A stretch of 44,661 nt of DNA from Thermovenabulum sp049723235 (GCF_049723235.1 NZ_JBNARB010000019.1:1-44661), one strand, 5' to 3'; shown: positions 8,059 to 16,126, counted from the first letter of the stretch. The notes: a model not told the origin generated them from the sequence alone. A program made the numbers and translations.

Positions 8059-8074
8059 ATTTACTCACCTCCCC
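8056..8074 (-). promoter_or_regulatory. rny ribosome binding site and AUU start
   Basis: The minus strand reads GGGGAGGTGA (8065-8074), six further bases, then ATT (8056-8058). The Shine-Dalgarno is close to the best possible. An in-frame TGA just upstream rules out any earlier start, and the next in-frame ATG is 423 bp downstream. Confidence 0.75.
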
Positions 8075-8114
8075 AGACCCCTTTACTATTTACTTTCACA
8101 CATTATTTTATCAA

Positions 8115-8139
8115 AATAAAAAACCGAGGGGAACTCGGT
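8115..8139 (-). terminator. Terminator between the recA-mre11-rad50 operon and rny (leader attenuator candidate)
   Basis: The stem ACCGAG/CTCGGT (8123-8128 with 8134-8139) is followed on the minus strand by a T-rich run at 8115-8122. It ends the Rad50-like operon. It also lies inside the transcript expected from the promoter at 8182-8210, upstream of rny. Confidence 0.8.
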
Positions 8140-8175
8140 CTTTCCTCCTTAAAGCTTTTTACAAAACAAAGCTTC
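8140..8175 (-). ncRNA. Short leader RNA of rny or free small RNA (predicted)
   Basis: Transcription from the promoter at 8182-8210 should begin near 8175 and meet the terminator at 8115-8139, giving about 60 nt. The RNA has a weak hairpin (AGCTTT/AAAGCT) and a perfect AAGGAGG (8145-8151) that is not followed by any start codon. Whether it is a regulated leader, a processed decay product or a small RNA cannot be told from sequence. Confidence 0.4.
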
Positions 8176-8181
8176 AAGTTT

Positions 8182-8210
8182 ATTTTATAATTTTTTAATT
8201 TTAATGTCAA
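8182..8210 (-). promoter_or_regulatory. Strong sigma-A promoter upstream of rny
   Basis: On the minus strand a perfect TTGACA (8205-8210) is followed after 17 bp by TAAAAT (8182-8187), immediately past the stop of the Rad50-like C-terminal gene. It is one of the two best consensus promoters in the window. Confidence 0.75.
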
Positions 8211-8217
8211 GCCAGTG

Positions 8218-8883
8218 CTAATCTTTGTTCCTTATTTTGGTAACTACGCTTTTCCCTTCTTTTAATTCCACCTTATAAGCCACATCAGCTATTTCGCTTA
8301 AGAATGTATTGTGAGTAACCATAATTATCTGCCTGTTAAAGGCTTCACTTATATGTTTTAAAAACATCGCAACGTTTTGTATATATTCGCTGCTGACATG
8401 TTTTGCAGGTTCGTCTAAAATGATTGGCCCTTTCTTATAACTAAATATATTTTCTAATACGGCAATCCTTAAAGCTAAGGATATAACATCCACTACTCCA
8501 CCGCCACGAGCATCCTGCGGTTTTGTAATAATTTTTTGCCCATTATAATTGGATATTACAAAAAATTCCGCTTCAGGACGATTTCTTGCTTCTTCAATAG
8601 ATATTTTAAATTCTATATTTGATCCAAAAACATACTGAAGACAATTAGTAACTAAAATTTCTATTTGTTGTTTTACCTGTTCTCTTGAGAATTCTGCTGT
8701 TTTCTGCAGAAGAATTCTTACCTGTTGTAAAATATCTTCTATTTCTTTTATTTCATTATATTCTTGAAGGATTTTATTTTTTTCGTTTTCAAGCTGTTCT
8801 TTGATATTTTTTTTAACTGTATAATCCAAAAACAATTGCTGATAATTTCGCTCAAGGATTTCTATTTCTTTTTCTAATTCCAT
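8218..8883 (-). CDS. Rad50/SbcC-like C-terminal ATPase half (Walker B subunit)
   Basis: This 221-residue protein has a short coiled coil (about residues 1-85) and then the C-terminal lobe of an SMC/Rad50-type ATPase. It contains a signature-like ARGGGVVDVISLALRIAVL (near residue 125), Walker B PIILDEP (near 153), a D-loop AKHVS and an H-loop MVTHN (near 193). There is no Walker A, so it must pair with the product of 9142-10599 to make a working ATPase. The usual LSGGQ/E signature is not visible; GGGV takes its place, as I recall for some phage-type AAA proteins. It lies 22 bp downstream of the small coiled-coil gene and is the last gene of the recA operon. The split is genuine because the proteins are separate, each with its own ribosome binding site. 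Confidence 0.8.
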   Translation of the reverse strand: MELEKEIEILERNYQQLFLDYTVKKNIKEQLENEKNKILQEYNEIKEIEDILQQVRILLQKTAEFSREQVKQQIEILVTNCLQYVFGSNIEFKISIEEARNRPEAEFFVISNYNGQKIITKPQDARGGGVVDVISLALRIAVLENIFSYKKGPIILDEPAKHVSSEYIQNVAMFLKHISEAFNRQIIMVTHNTFLSEIADVAYKVELKEGKSVVTKIRNKD

Positions 8884-8905
8884 TCGGCTTCACCAATCCC
8901 TTATT

Positions 8906-9142
8906 TTATATATTTTCGGGAAGCATACTTTTTGCCCTGGAAAGTAAGTCTTCAATTTCTTTGCTGAGTTTTTCAATTTCTTTATCCAATTCTTCAGGTT
9001 TCACGTTTAATTTTTGAAGCTCAGCGAGTAAATCCTGTTTTTGCCTTTGCAGTTCTTCAAGTTTTGCTTCAGCTCTATATTTGAGAGCTTTAGCTTTATC
9101 TATTTTTTCTTTTATTTCCTGGATTTCTTTTTCTGGATCCAT
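8906..9142 (-). CDS. Small coiled-coil protein inside split Rad50 operon
   Basis: A 78-residue, highly charged helical protein. Heptad-like Leu/Ile spacing runs from about residue 4 to 46 and from 52 to 70, with a Pro-containing turn (NVKPEELD) between, so it could fold as a helical hairpin. There is no recognisable catalytic motif. It begins in a TAATG overlap with the stop of the Walker A subunit gene and has GGAGG nine bases upstream. I do not recognise the family. Its position between the two Rad50 halves suggests that it supplies or bridges the coiled-coil arm. That is inference. Confidence 0.75.
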   Translation of the reverse strand: MDPEKEIQEIKEKIDKAKALKYRAEAKLEELQRQKQDLLAELQKLNVKPEELDKEIEKLSKEIEDLLSRAKSMLPENI

Positions 9143-10599
9143 TAATTATTGCCTCCTTTTGATAAAATTTCTGCAGCAATTTTTTCTACTTGCTTTTCAT
9201 CTAATATGCTAAAACAAATAGGACATTTAGAAAGTTTTTTCATTAAAAAAACGTATTTATGAGATTCCTTAGTTAGATAATCTTCAATTTTTTCTAAATA
9301 CCTTAGTGTTTCATTAATGTTATTTTGGTTTACTATTAATTCTTCTTTAAGCTTTTTTAATTTTTCAAGAAGAGTTTTTTTATTGTCTAATTCCTTTAAG
9401 TATTCTTCAACTTTAAATATATCTTTAAAATTATTTGCTTTTTGCTCTAATTGTTTGATATTCTTCGAAAGGTTGCCAATTTTATTTTTTAAATCCCACA
9501 AATCCTTATATTTTTTAAGGTTTTCCTCTGCTTTAGTATAAAATTCTTCGCTTTTATTTACATATTTTGTCTTTTCTATTATTGATAGTAATAATAATCT
9601 TTCCTTTTCTAATTTATTAAGTTTTAATGAAAAGTCTTTCAGTTTTTTATATTTTTGTATTTTGTCATTAGTTTCTATAAAAATTCGTTCTGCAATCAAA
9701 ACATTCCTTGTATCATTTAACACTTTTTGAATACTTAGTTTTTGTAATTCAAGTTCACCTAATTTTTGATCTATATTATAAAGCTGCTTAAAGGATAATG
9801 ATTTTTTTTCCGCGGTTTTTATTAGTTCTTCTGCAATTTCAACGGTCTGTAAGCTTTTAAGTAATGAATTAATATTATATTCTTCTTCATAAATATATTG
9901 AAATTTTTCTTTTATACTCATTAAATTCTTTAATGTATATAACTTTACTTTTAGTAATTCAATTAAATTCTTAGTGATATCCAGTTTATACCTTATTGCA
10001 TCCAAATCTTTGTATTCATTTAATCTATTTTTTAACTCTTCTAATTTCTGTAATACAATTTTTTCTTTAAAATTGTAATCATTTAATTCTTTATTGGTAA
10101 TTTTTAAAGCTGCATCAAGCACGTGTATTCCTGCTAACTTTCCCAGAATTCTGGCTCTTGTAGCTGGATTTTCCGAAAGCAAAAAAGGTCCTTCTAATTG
10201 TTCTGAAAGATTTGCAAAGGAAATGGCATCTTTGTCTATTTTTATTTTAGGTATACCGTGGGCTTTATATATTTCCTGAGGGACGGTATTACCAAATCCC
10301 TCAAAAACCATTTCTTCACCGTTTTTAATTAAAATATATCTATTTCTGTTTATTCCTTTTTCTCTAATAATTTGAGTATTATCTTCTAAAGTTAATTTAA
10401 CGCGGCAAAAATTTTCCCCCACCGATATAAAATCACTTCCCCGGGGTTCATTATAAAGGACCCATTTTAAAGCTCTAATAATTGAGCTTTTTCCCTGATC
10501 TGTAGGTCCCAGTATTACTGTCATTCCATCATCAAATTCAATTTTCGTTTTTTTGTGAGACTGAAAATTTTCAATCTCCAGGCTTAATATTTTGCTCAT
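9142..10599 (-). CDS. Rad50/SbcC-like N-terminal ATPase half with coiled coil and terminal zinc hook
   Basis: This 485-residue protein has an SMC-type N-terminal lobe with IENFQSHKKTKIEF and Walker A GPTDQGKSS (residues 31-39). About 280 residues of coiled coil (from about 165) follow, then a CPIC zinc-hook motif (Cys459, Cys462) only 23 residues from the C-terminus. Canonical Rad50/SbcC continues through a returning coil to a second ATPase lobe. Here translation stops just after the hook, and the second lobe is encoded two genes downstream. The start overlaps the stop of the nuclease gene (TAATG) with GAGGTGAT upstream. Likely role: DNA-end tethering and nuclease control with the adjacent Mre11-like protein, near RecA. 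Confidence 0.85.
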   Translation of the reverse strand: MSKILSLEIENFQSHKKTKIEFDDGMTVILGPTDQGKSSIIRALKWVLYNEPRGSDFISVGENFCRVKLTLEDNTQIIREKGINRNRYILIKNGEEMVFEGFGNTVPQEIYKAHGIPKIKIDKDAISFANLSEQLEGPFLLSENPATRARILGKLAGIHVLDAALKITNKELNDYNFKEKIVLQKLEELKNRLNEYKDLDAIRYKLDITKNLIELLKVKLYTLKNLMSIKEKFQYIYEEEYNINSLLKSLQTVEIAEELIKTAEKKSLSFKQLYNIDQKLGELELQKLSIQKVLNDTRNVLIAERIFIETNDKIQKYKKLKDFSLKLNKLEKERLLLLSIIEKTKYVNKSEEFYTKAEENLKKYKDLWDLKNKIGNLSKNIKQLEQKANNFKDIFKVEEYLKELDNKKTLLEKLKKLKEELIVNQNNINETLRYLEKIEDYLTKESHKYVFLMKKLSKCPICFSILDEKQVEKIAAEILSKGGNN

Positions 10600-11591
10600 T
10601 AAATCACCTCAAGGTCTTCACCATCAAAAGAGCTATTCAGCTGAGCCTGTTCTATCTTCTTTAAAGCTTCCTCCACAATTTCTTTTTTTAGATTATCTTT
10701 TTTAGAAATTTCGTTTAATATTGCTGTAAAATCATAAGATTTAAAACTGGAAGCAGAATTAATACCCTGAATAAAATCTGATAGTTTTTTTTCTTTAAAT
10801 TCCATTTCCTCCAATTTTGATCTATCCAATACATCCTGACCGGGTAAAGCAGTTTTCAATACAATATTTTCGATTTTTATGTCATTTTCTATCTCGATCA
10901 GGGTGACCTTTGGCATTCTTGATATCTCTACCAATGAGCTATCTATTCTAACTACACTTCCCGGATTTACAAAATATTTTCCGTTTATTTGCTTCACGCC
11001 AAATCCGGTATGATAATGTCCTGATAAAGTGATATCTGCTTCAGTATTAATAATTTCATCAATGGTGGTAAAAAAGGAAGTTTTAAAATAAGGTTTATCC
11101 ATGAGCATACCGTGAACTATATGTATAGCCACATCACAATCTTCCTTTTTTACCCTGTAGCCCTCTTTGTCCTCTTTATCCAAATTATAAAAAAAATGGG
11201 TGCCCGTCAATCTGACAGTGATACCGTTTTTTTTAAAGAAAATTTTTTGCCCTGGATTTATAAGGTTTATAATATTTATGGAATCCAGTAATCCAAGCAT
11301 TGTTCTTTTAATTGTAGCTGGATTTTGCCCATACATGTCGTGATTGCCGGCAACCATATATAGAGGGACGTCTAATTTTTTTAAACGAATTACCACTTCT
11401 CTCACCAATGAAGGAGGTGTATCAGGCCTATCGAATAAATCTCCACCGTGTATTACTGCATTCACATTATTTTGCCGGGCTATATTTATTATTTCTTCTA
11501 ATTTTTTTAATACTGTTTCAAGAAAGTTATCCTTTCTGCCCTGAGGGTTCGTGTTTCTGATATGGGTATCGGTAAAAAACAAAAACTTCAT
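10599..11591 (-). CDS. Mre11/SbcD-like DNA repair nuclease
   Basis: This 330-residue calcineurin-like phosphoesterase has the full Mre11/SbcD set of motifs: FFTDTHIR (residue 5 on), HGGDLFDRP (near 47), VAGNHDMYG (near 79), IVHG (near 140), SGHYHTG (near 176) and the preceding glycine/asparagine motifs. Members act as Mn-dependent nucleases on DNA ends when bound to Rad50. The start ATG overlaps the recA stop (ATGA), giving strong coupling to RecA synthesis. Downstream partners are the split Rad50-like subunits. It is distinct enough from standard SbcD that I leave the symbol blank. Confidence 0.9.
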   Translation of the reverse strand: MKFLFFTDTHIRNTNPQGRKDNFLETVLKKLEEIINIARQNNVNAVIHGGDLFDRPDTPPSLVREVVIRLKKLDVPLYMVAGNHDMYGQNPATIKRTMLGLLDSINIINLINPGQKIFFKKNGITVRLTGTHFFYNLDKEDKEGYRVKKEDCDVAIHIVHGMLMDKPYFKTSFFTTIDEIINTEADITLSGHYHTGFGVKQINGKYFVNPGSVVRIDSSLVEISRMPKVTLIEIENDIKIENIVLKTALPGQDVLDRSKLEEMEFKEKKLSDFIQGINSASSFKSYDFTAILNEISKKDNLKKEIVEEALKKIEQAQLNSSFDGEDLEVI

Positions 11592-12676
11592 TTTTTATTC
11601 CCTTCTGTTGCTTTAGGTTCTAATGTTTTTTTTCTTTCATCTAAGGTTTTTTCGCTGGCTATATTTGTTTGAGTTATTTCAGTTCTGTCCAGAATATTAT
11701 ATTTTTCCTTTACCTTTTTCTCAATCTCTCTTAATAATTCGGGGTGTTCTTTTAAAAATTGTTTTGCGTTTTCCCTGCCCTGTCCAATTTTTTCATTGCA
11801 GTAAGAATACCATGCACCACTTTTTTGTATAATACCTATATCCGCAGCAAAATCCAGAACACAACCTTCTTTAGAAATTCCTTCGCCGTACATAATATCA
11901 AATTCAGCCTGCTTAAAGGGAGGGGCGACCTTGTTTTTTACCACTTTTACAAGGGTTCTGCTGCCAATAGTTTCGTCCCCTTCCTTTAAAACATTAGTTT
12001 TTCTAACTTCTAATCTCACTGAAGCGTAGAATTTTAGCGCCCTTCCTCCAGGGGTAGTCTCAGGATTACCAAACATAACACCCACTTTTTCCCTTAATTG
12101 ATTAATGAAAATAGCTACAGTTTTTGATTTGCTAATGGATCCTGCTAATTTTCTTAAGGCTTGAGACATTAATCTTGCCTGAAGGCCAACAAAGGAATCG
12201 CCCATTTCGCCGTCCAATTCTGCCTTGGGGACTAAGGCTGCTACCGAATCCACTACTATTACATCCACTGCCCCACTTCTCACGAGAGCTTCTGCTATTT
12301 CCAATGCCTGTTCTCCTGTGTCTGGCTGAGAAATCAAAAGATTATCGATATCTACACCTAATTTTTTTGCATAAGAAGGATCTAAAGCGTGCTCTGCATC
12401 AATAAAGGCAGCAATTCCTCCCATTTTTTGCGCTTCAGCAATTATATGTAGGGCAACGGTAGTTTTTCCTGAAGATTCAGGACCATATATTTCAATGATT
12501 CTCCCTCTTGGTACACCCCCTACTCCTAAGGCAATATCAAGAGGAAGGGCTCCCGTAGGGATTACTTCTACGCTTAATTTTGCCGCAGCTTCACCCAAGC
12601 GCATTATAGAACCTTTGCCAAACTGTCTTTCTATTTGAGTCAATGCCATTTCGAGCGCTTTTTGTTTTTCCATCAT
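11588..12676 (-). CDS. recA: Recombinase RecA
   Basis: ATP-dependent strand-exchange protein for homologous recombination and SOS signalling. Walker A GPESSGKT is at residues 65-72. The MAW-type segment, the FINQLREKVGVMFGNPETTPGG loop 2 and the C-terminal domain are intact over 362 residues, with no intein. I take the ATG at 12674-12676 because GGAGGGG lies seven bases upstream. A longer in-frame extension of 16 hydrophobic residues is not RecA-like. thpR and cinA lie upstream, the usual Firmicutes arrangement. The unusual point is the four-base overlap with a downstream Mre11-like nuclease gene. I saw no GAAC-N4-GTTC LexA box in the 74-bp upstream gap. Confidence 0.98.
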   Translation of the reverse strand: MMEKQKALEMALTQIERQFGKGSIMRLGEAAAKLSVEVIPTGALPLDIALGVGGVPRGRIIEIYGPESSGKTTVALHIIAEAQKMGGIAAFIDAEHALDPSYAKKLGVDIDNLLISQPDTGEQALEIAEALVRSGAVDVIVVDSVAALVPKAELDGEMGDSFVGLQARLMSQALRKLAGSISKSKTVAIFINQLREKVGVMFGNPETTPGGRALKFYASVRLEVRKTNVLKEGDETIGSRTLVKVVKNKVAPPFKQAEFDIMYGEGISKEGCVLDFAADIGIIQKSGAWYSYCNEKIGQGRENAKQFLKEHPELLREIEKKVKEKYNILDRTEITQTNIASEKTLDERKKTLEPKATEGNKK

Positions 12677-12713
12677 TATATAACCCCTCCAAAAATAAAA
12701 TAATAATAAGTTA

Positions 12714-12742
12714 ATTATACACAATGAATAAAATAAAAAACA
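12714..12742 (-). promoter_or_regulatory. Candidate recA promoter
   Basis: A perfect -10 TATAAT (12714-12719 on the minus strand) lies about 38 bp before the recA start. The -35 position 17 bp upstream (12737-12742, TGTTTT) is poor. Confidence 0.4.
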
Positions 12743-12750
12743 TATAAAAT

Positions 12751-13320
12751 TTATATACTATTATTTTTGAAGAAAGAAGAATGAATTACGGTGTACTGAG
12801 GACCCTGCCTTGAAAGGGTGCTTTTCATTAAATTAATTGAATTCACAATAAAAGAAATTTCAAATTTTAAATCTTCCGGTAGAAAAATCTGTTTTGAATC
12901 CTCTTTAAATCTTCCCAGAGTTAAATGAGGTTTAAAACTTTTTTCATCAAAAGAAATATTACTACTTTTCAACAATTCATCTAATTCTTTTTTGATTTTA
13001 ATAACCTGCTCAGGATTTTTAATACCCACCCATAAAACCCTGGGTTTTTTAGAGTTTGGGAAAAATCCCATATCCCCTAATTCTATTTTAAAACTACTGT
13101 ATTTTAGGCTGACTTTGTCTAATATTTCGATTAATTTTGGTATTATAATTTCAGGTATTTCTCCCAGGAAATTTAGAGTTAGGTGGTAATTATAGGGTTC
13201 CACCCATTTAATGCCTTTAATGTAATTAAGTCTTCTGCAGTATTTAGCTATTTCTTTTTTTGTATCTTCGTCTATTTCAATCGAAATAAAGGTTCTAATT
13301 AGATTTTCACTCAAAAGCAA
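12751..13320 (-). CDS. thpR: RNA 2',3'-cyclic phosphodiesterase (2H family)
   Basis: This 189-residue 2H phosphoesterase has two HxT motifs, HLTL at residues 46-49 and at 132-135, at the normal spacing. The family opens 2',3'-cyclic phosphate ends of RNA to 2'-phosphate and can ligate 2'-5' ends in reverse. The start is a TTG at 13318-13320 with GGAAGG five bases upstream; a second TTG two codons on is possible. It lies 10 bp after cinA and before recA, the common clostridial order. The biological link to recombination is unknown. Confidence 0.92.
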   Translation of the reverse strand: MLLSENLIRTFISIEIDEDTKKEIAKYCRRLNYIKGIKWVEPYNYHLTLNFLGEIPEIIIPKLIEILDKVSLKYSSFKIELGDMGFFPNSKKPRVLWVGIKNPEQVIKIKKELDELLKSSNISFDEKSFKPHLTLGRFKEDSKQIFLPEDLKFEISFIVNSINLMKSTLSRQGPQYTVIHSSFFKNNSI

Positions 13321-13330
13321 TGCACCCTTC

Positions 13331-14566
13331 CTAAAATTCCAGTAATTTTTCTCTTAATAATTGTAAAGCAGCATTTGCAGCCCGTTCTTTAATTTCCTGT
13401 CTTTTGCCTTTGAATAAAAATTTTTTTGAAAAGGTATGATTTTTATCTGAGTATCCTATATATACCAATCCTACCGGTTTTTCCAATGTGCCTCCATCGG
13501 GTCCGGCTATTCCTGTAACCGAAAGCCCTATATCGCATTTAGCATTAATTCTAATGCCCATTGCCATTTCTTCCGCAGTTTTCTCGCTTACAGCGCCGTT
13601 TTTTTCTATTGTTTCGGGGTTTACTCCCAACAACTCGATTTTTGATTTGTTACTATAACTAACTACTGCCCTTTCTAAGGATTTTGAAATACCCGGTATA
13701 TTGGTGAGTTTATGGGAAATAAGCCCTCCGGTACAGGATTCTGCGATTGCTATGGTAATACCTTTTTCTATAAGCATTTTTGCTATCACATCTTCTATTT
13801 TTTGATCATCAAAAGCGTAAATGTAATTGCCCACCCTTCTTTTAATTTCTTCTTCTATAGGAATAATCATTTGTATAGCTTCTTCTTTATTTTTTGCTTT
13901 AGCAGTAATCCTGATGGTAACTTCTCCCATTTTTGCATAAGGGGCTATTGTAGGATTCGACTGAGAATCTATCAGATCTATTAATTTTTCTTCTAAGGAT
14001 GATTCTCCTATTCCGTAAAATTTTAATACCCGAGAAAATATTATTGCTCCGCTTTTTTTCTGAAGATAAGGAATACAGTAATTATAAAGCATTGGTTCCA
14101 TTTCAAAAGGTGGACCCGGGAGCATAATAACAATTTTATCATCTTTTTCAAGTAAAACTCCCGGAGCTAAACCTATTTCATTAGGAATTATTTTTGAGGT
14201 TTCAGGAACCAGAGCCTGTCTAAGATTATTTTTAGTAAATTCCCTGTTGACTCGTTTAAAAAATTCTTCAATTTTTCTCAAAGCTTCTTCATTGATGATC
14301 ATTTTTAAATTTAATGCTTCAGCAATTGCATCCTTGGTAATATCGTCTCTGGTTGGTCCTAATCCCCCAGTAGTAATAATAACATCGGATCTTTTTAGGG
14401 CAGACTGAAAAACCTCTTTAATTCTTGTAAAATTGTCCCCAACCACAGTGTGATAGTACACATCAATACCGATTTCTTTCAGTGCTCTGGCAATAACAAA
14501 AGCATTTGTATTTACTATATCCCCCAGCAGTAATTCTGTACCTACACAAATTATTTCTGCCTTCAT
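13331..14566 (-). CDS. cinA: CinA: MoCF-biosynthesis-like domain plus nicotinamide-nucleotide amidase
   Basis: This 411-residue two-domain protein has an N-terminal MoeA/MogA-like domain (CVGTELLLGDIVNTNA, TTGGLGPTRDD, LPGPPFEM), linked in relatives to ADP-ribose pyrophosphatase activity. The C-terminal domain is PncC-type NMN deamidase (AESCTGGLISHKLTNIPG with the catalytic Ser, and SVTGIAGPDGG). The pair recycles the pyridine nucleotide by-product NMN, some of which comes from DNA ligase. That, and competence regulation in some Firmicutes, may explain the linkage with recA. The ATG is preceded by GGGTGA. All catalytic segments look intact. Confidence 0.95.
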   Translation of the reverse strand: MKAEIICVGTELLLGDIVNTNAFVIARALKEIGIDVYYHTVVGDNFTRIKEVFQSALKRSDVIITTGGLGPTRDDITKDAIAEALNLKMIINEEALRKIEEFFKRVNREFTKNNLRQALVPETSKIIPNEIGLAPGVLLEKDDKIVIMLPGPPFEMEPMLYNYCIPYLQKKSGAIIFSRVLKFYGIGESSLEEKLIDLIDSQSNPTIAPYAKMGEVTIRITAKAKNKEEAIQMIIPIEEEIKRRVGNYIYAFDDQKIEDVIAKMLIEKGITIAIAESCTGGLISHKLTNIPGISKSLERAVVSYSNKSKIELLGVNPETIEKNGAVSEKTAEEMAMGIRINAKCDIGLSVTGIAGPDGGTLEKPVGLVYIGYSDKNHTFSKKFLFKGKRQEIKERAANAALQLLREKLLEF

Positions 14567-14600
14567 TCTTTTTCACCCTTCTAATAAAATTTGAAAGATT

Positions 14601-16088
14601 TTAAGCAGCTTTAAAGATTTCTGAACATTTTAATAAGTTGCGGAAAGTATCTCCATCAATTTTCTCGTTTTCAATTAAAATTTCCACAATATTGGTTAAA
14701 TCCTCCTTGCATTTTTCTATTAATCCTTTTACTTCTTCCTTTATGGTATTTATGATTTTAACCATTTCCGTATAGAGTTCACGCTGCGGCAGTGTATTTT
14801 TATCTACCGTGCCAAGAGAAGACATACCGGAATAAATTATATTTTTAGCATAATTTACAGCTTGATTAATATCACTCGTTGAACCCGTACTTGCTTCACC
14901 TAATAATACTTCTTCAGCGGCAGCTCCGGCCAATGATATTGCTATATTTGCTTCCAAATCCTTTTTCGTAAAAAGATATGTGTCATCTTCCATTTTCTGA
15001 CGCATGTATCCCAGGGCTTGACCTCTTGAGGTTACGGTAATTGCTGATACGGAACCTGGTTTATAATATTCGCTGGCCAAAGCATGACCTAATTCGTGCA
15101 CGGCAATTCGCCGGATTTCTTCTTTTCCCGGCTTTCTCTTGAGCTTTTCTCCCATAATTACTTTATCTATTGCTTCTAAAAAATGCTTCTGCTTTATTTT
15201 CTTTTCTTTTTCCCTCATAGCAAGAATAGCTGCTTCATTACATAAGCTTTCTAAGTGAGCTCCAGAAAAACCAAAAGTTTCTTTTGCTATTGCATCTAAA
15301 TTTACATCCTCATCGAGAGGCTTATCCTGAGTATGAATTTTTAGTATCTCGAGTCTTCCTTCTTTATCAGGTAAATTAACTTTTACTATTCTATCAAATC
15401 TACCCGGTCTTAAAATTGCAGGATCTAATATATCAGGTCTATTAGTAGCAGCAATAACTAAAATATTTACATCATCATCTTTTGCAGAAAGCCCATCCAT
15501 TTCAACCAAAAGCTGATTCAGGGTTTGATCATATTCCATATGGCTATTGTTTTTACCTCTTGAGCCTGCTATTATTTCGATTTCATCTATAAATATAATA
15601 CAGTGTCTTTTAGAATTCTTCCTGGCTAAATTTCTTGCAGTGTTAAAAAGTTGCCTTACCCTCTGAGCGCCAACACCCGCGTACATTTCTACGAATTCGC
15701 TACCAGAAGCATATACAAAAGCAGAATCAATATAGTTTGAAGCAGCTTTTGCGAGCAGAGTTTTTCCAGTGCCGGGTTCTCCGGTAAGAAGGATACCGCG
15801 GAGGGGTCTAATACCCATTCTTTTTACCTCATCGTAATTTTTTATAAAATCTAAAGCCTCCTGAAGTTCATTTTTTGCTGTATCCTGTCCTCCTATATCC
15901 TCAAAGGTAATTCTTGTTTCATTATTATCCTTTTTTTGACTAACCTTTATATAATTGGTATTCTTTAAAATATTTAAAAATACTATTGAAAACAACACAA
16001 TGCCAATTATTGGAAGAATATTGATTCCATTTATTAACAGAAAAATTGATACCGCAATTACCGCTCCGAGTATTATTTCAAAAATCAC
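14601..16088 (-). CDS. FtsH-type AAA+ metalloprotease paralogue with short membrane hairpin
   Basis: In residue numbers for the frame opening at 16097: two membrane segments within the first 45 residues with almost no extracytoplasmic loop. Then an AAA+ module with Walker A GEPGTGKT (106-113), Walker B IIFIDE (167-172), the second region of homology ATNRPDILDPAILRPGRFD and an arginine finger. A zinc protease domain follows with HELGH (334-338) and a downstream Glu-Ala region. True FtsH is about 600-700 residues with a periplasmic-side domain of about 70 residues, which is missing here, so this is a paralogue rather than the housekeeping copy. I prefer the GTG at 16088 because AAGGGG, eight bases before it, overlaps the other GTG at 16097. 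It is co-transcribed with the preceding membrane protein gene. Confidence 0.88.
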   Translation of the reverse strand: MIFEIILGAVIAVSIFLLINGINILPIIGIVLFSIVFLNILKNTNYIKVSQKKDNNETRITFEDIGGQDTAKNELQEALDFIKNYDEVKRMGIRPLRGILLTGEPGTGKTLLAKAASNYIDSAFVYASGSEFVEMYAGVGAQRVRQLFNTARNLARKNSKRHCIIFIDEIEIIAGSRGKNNSHMEYDQTLNQLLVEMDGLSAKDDDVNILVIAATNRPDILDPAILRPGRFDRIVKVNLPDKEGRLEILKIHTQDKPLDEDVNLDAIAKETFGFSGAHLESLCNEAAILAMREKEKKIKQKHFLEAIDKVIMGEKLKRKPGKEEIRRIAVHELGHALASEYYKPGSVSAITVTSRGQALGYMRQKMEDDTYLFTKKDLEANIAISLAGAAAEEVLLGEASTGSTSDINQAVNYAKNIIYSGMSSLGTVDKNTLPQRELYTEMVKIINTIKEEVKGLIEKCKEDLTNIVEILIENEKIDGDTFRNLLKCSEIFKAA

Positions 16089-16126
16089 CGTTAACACCCC
16101 TTATGCCCAAAAAATTTAAGAGTAAA

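Noticed and set aside
8144..8171. AAGCTTT hairpin as a second terminator before rny
   Set aside because: Weak A/T-rich stem without a following T-run on the minus strand; more likely leader structure.
8218..10599. Split Rad50 explained as frameshift or assembly error in a single sbcC
   Set aside because: Junctions carry ribosome binding sites and TAATG overlaps, and a whole return coil is missing, so no single-base repair would produce a normal SbcC.
12677..12724. 16-residue N-terminal extension of RecA
   Set aside because: It runs through the GGAGGGG ribosome binding site and is hydrophobic, unlike any RecA N-terminus.
12677..12750. LexA/SOS box upstream of recA
   Set aside because: No GAAC-N4-GTTC or close variant on either strand; only A/T-rich DNA with a -10 element.
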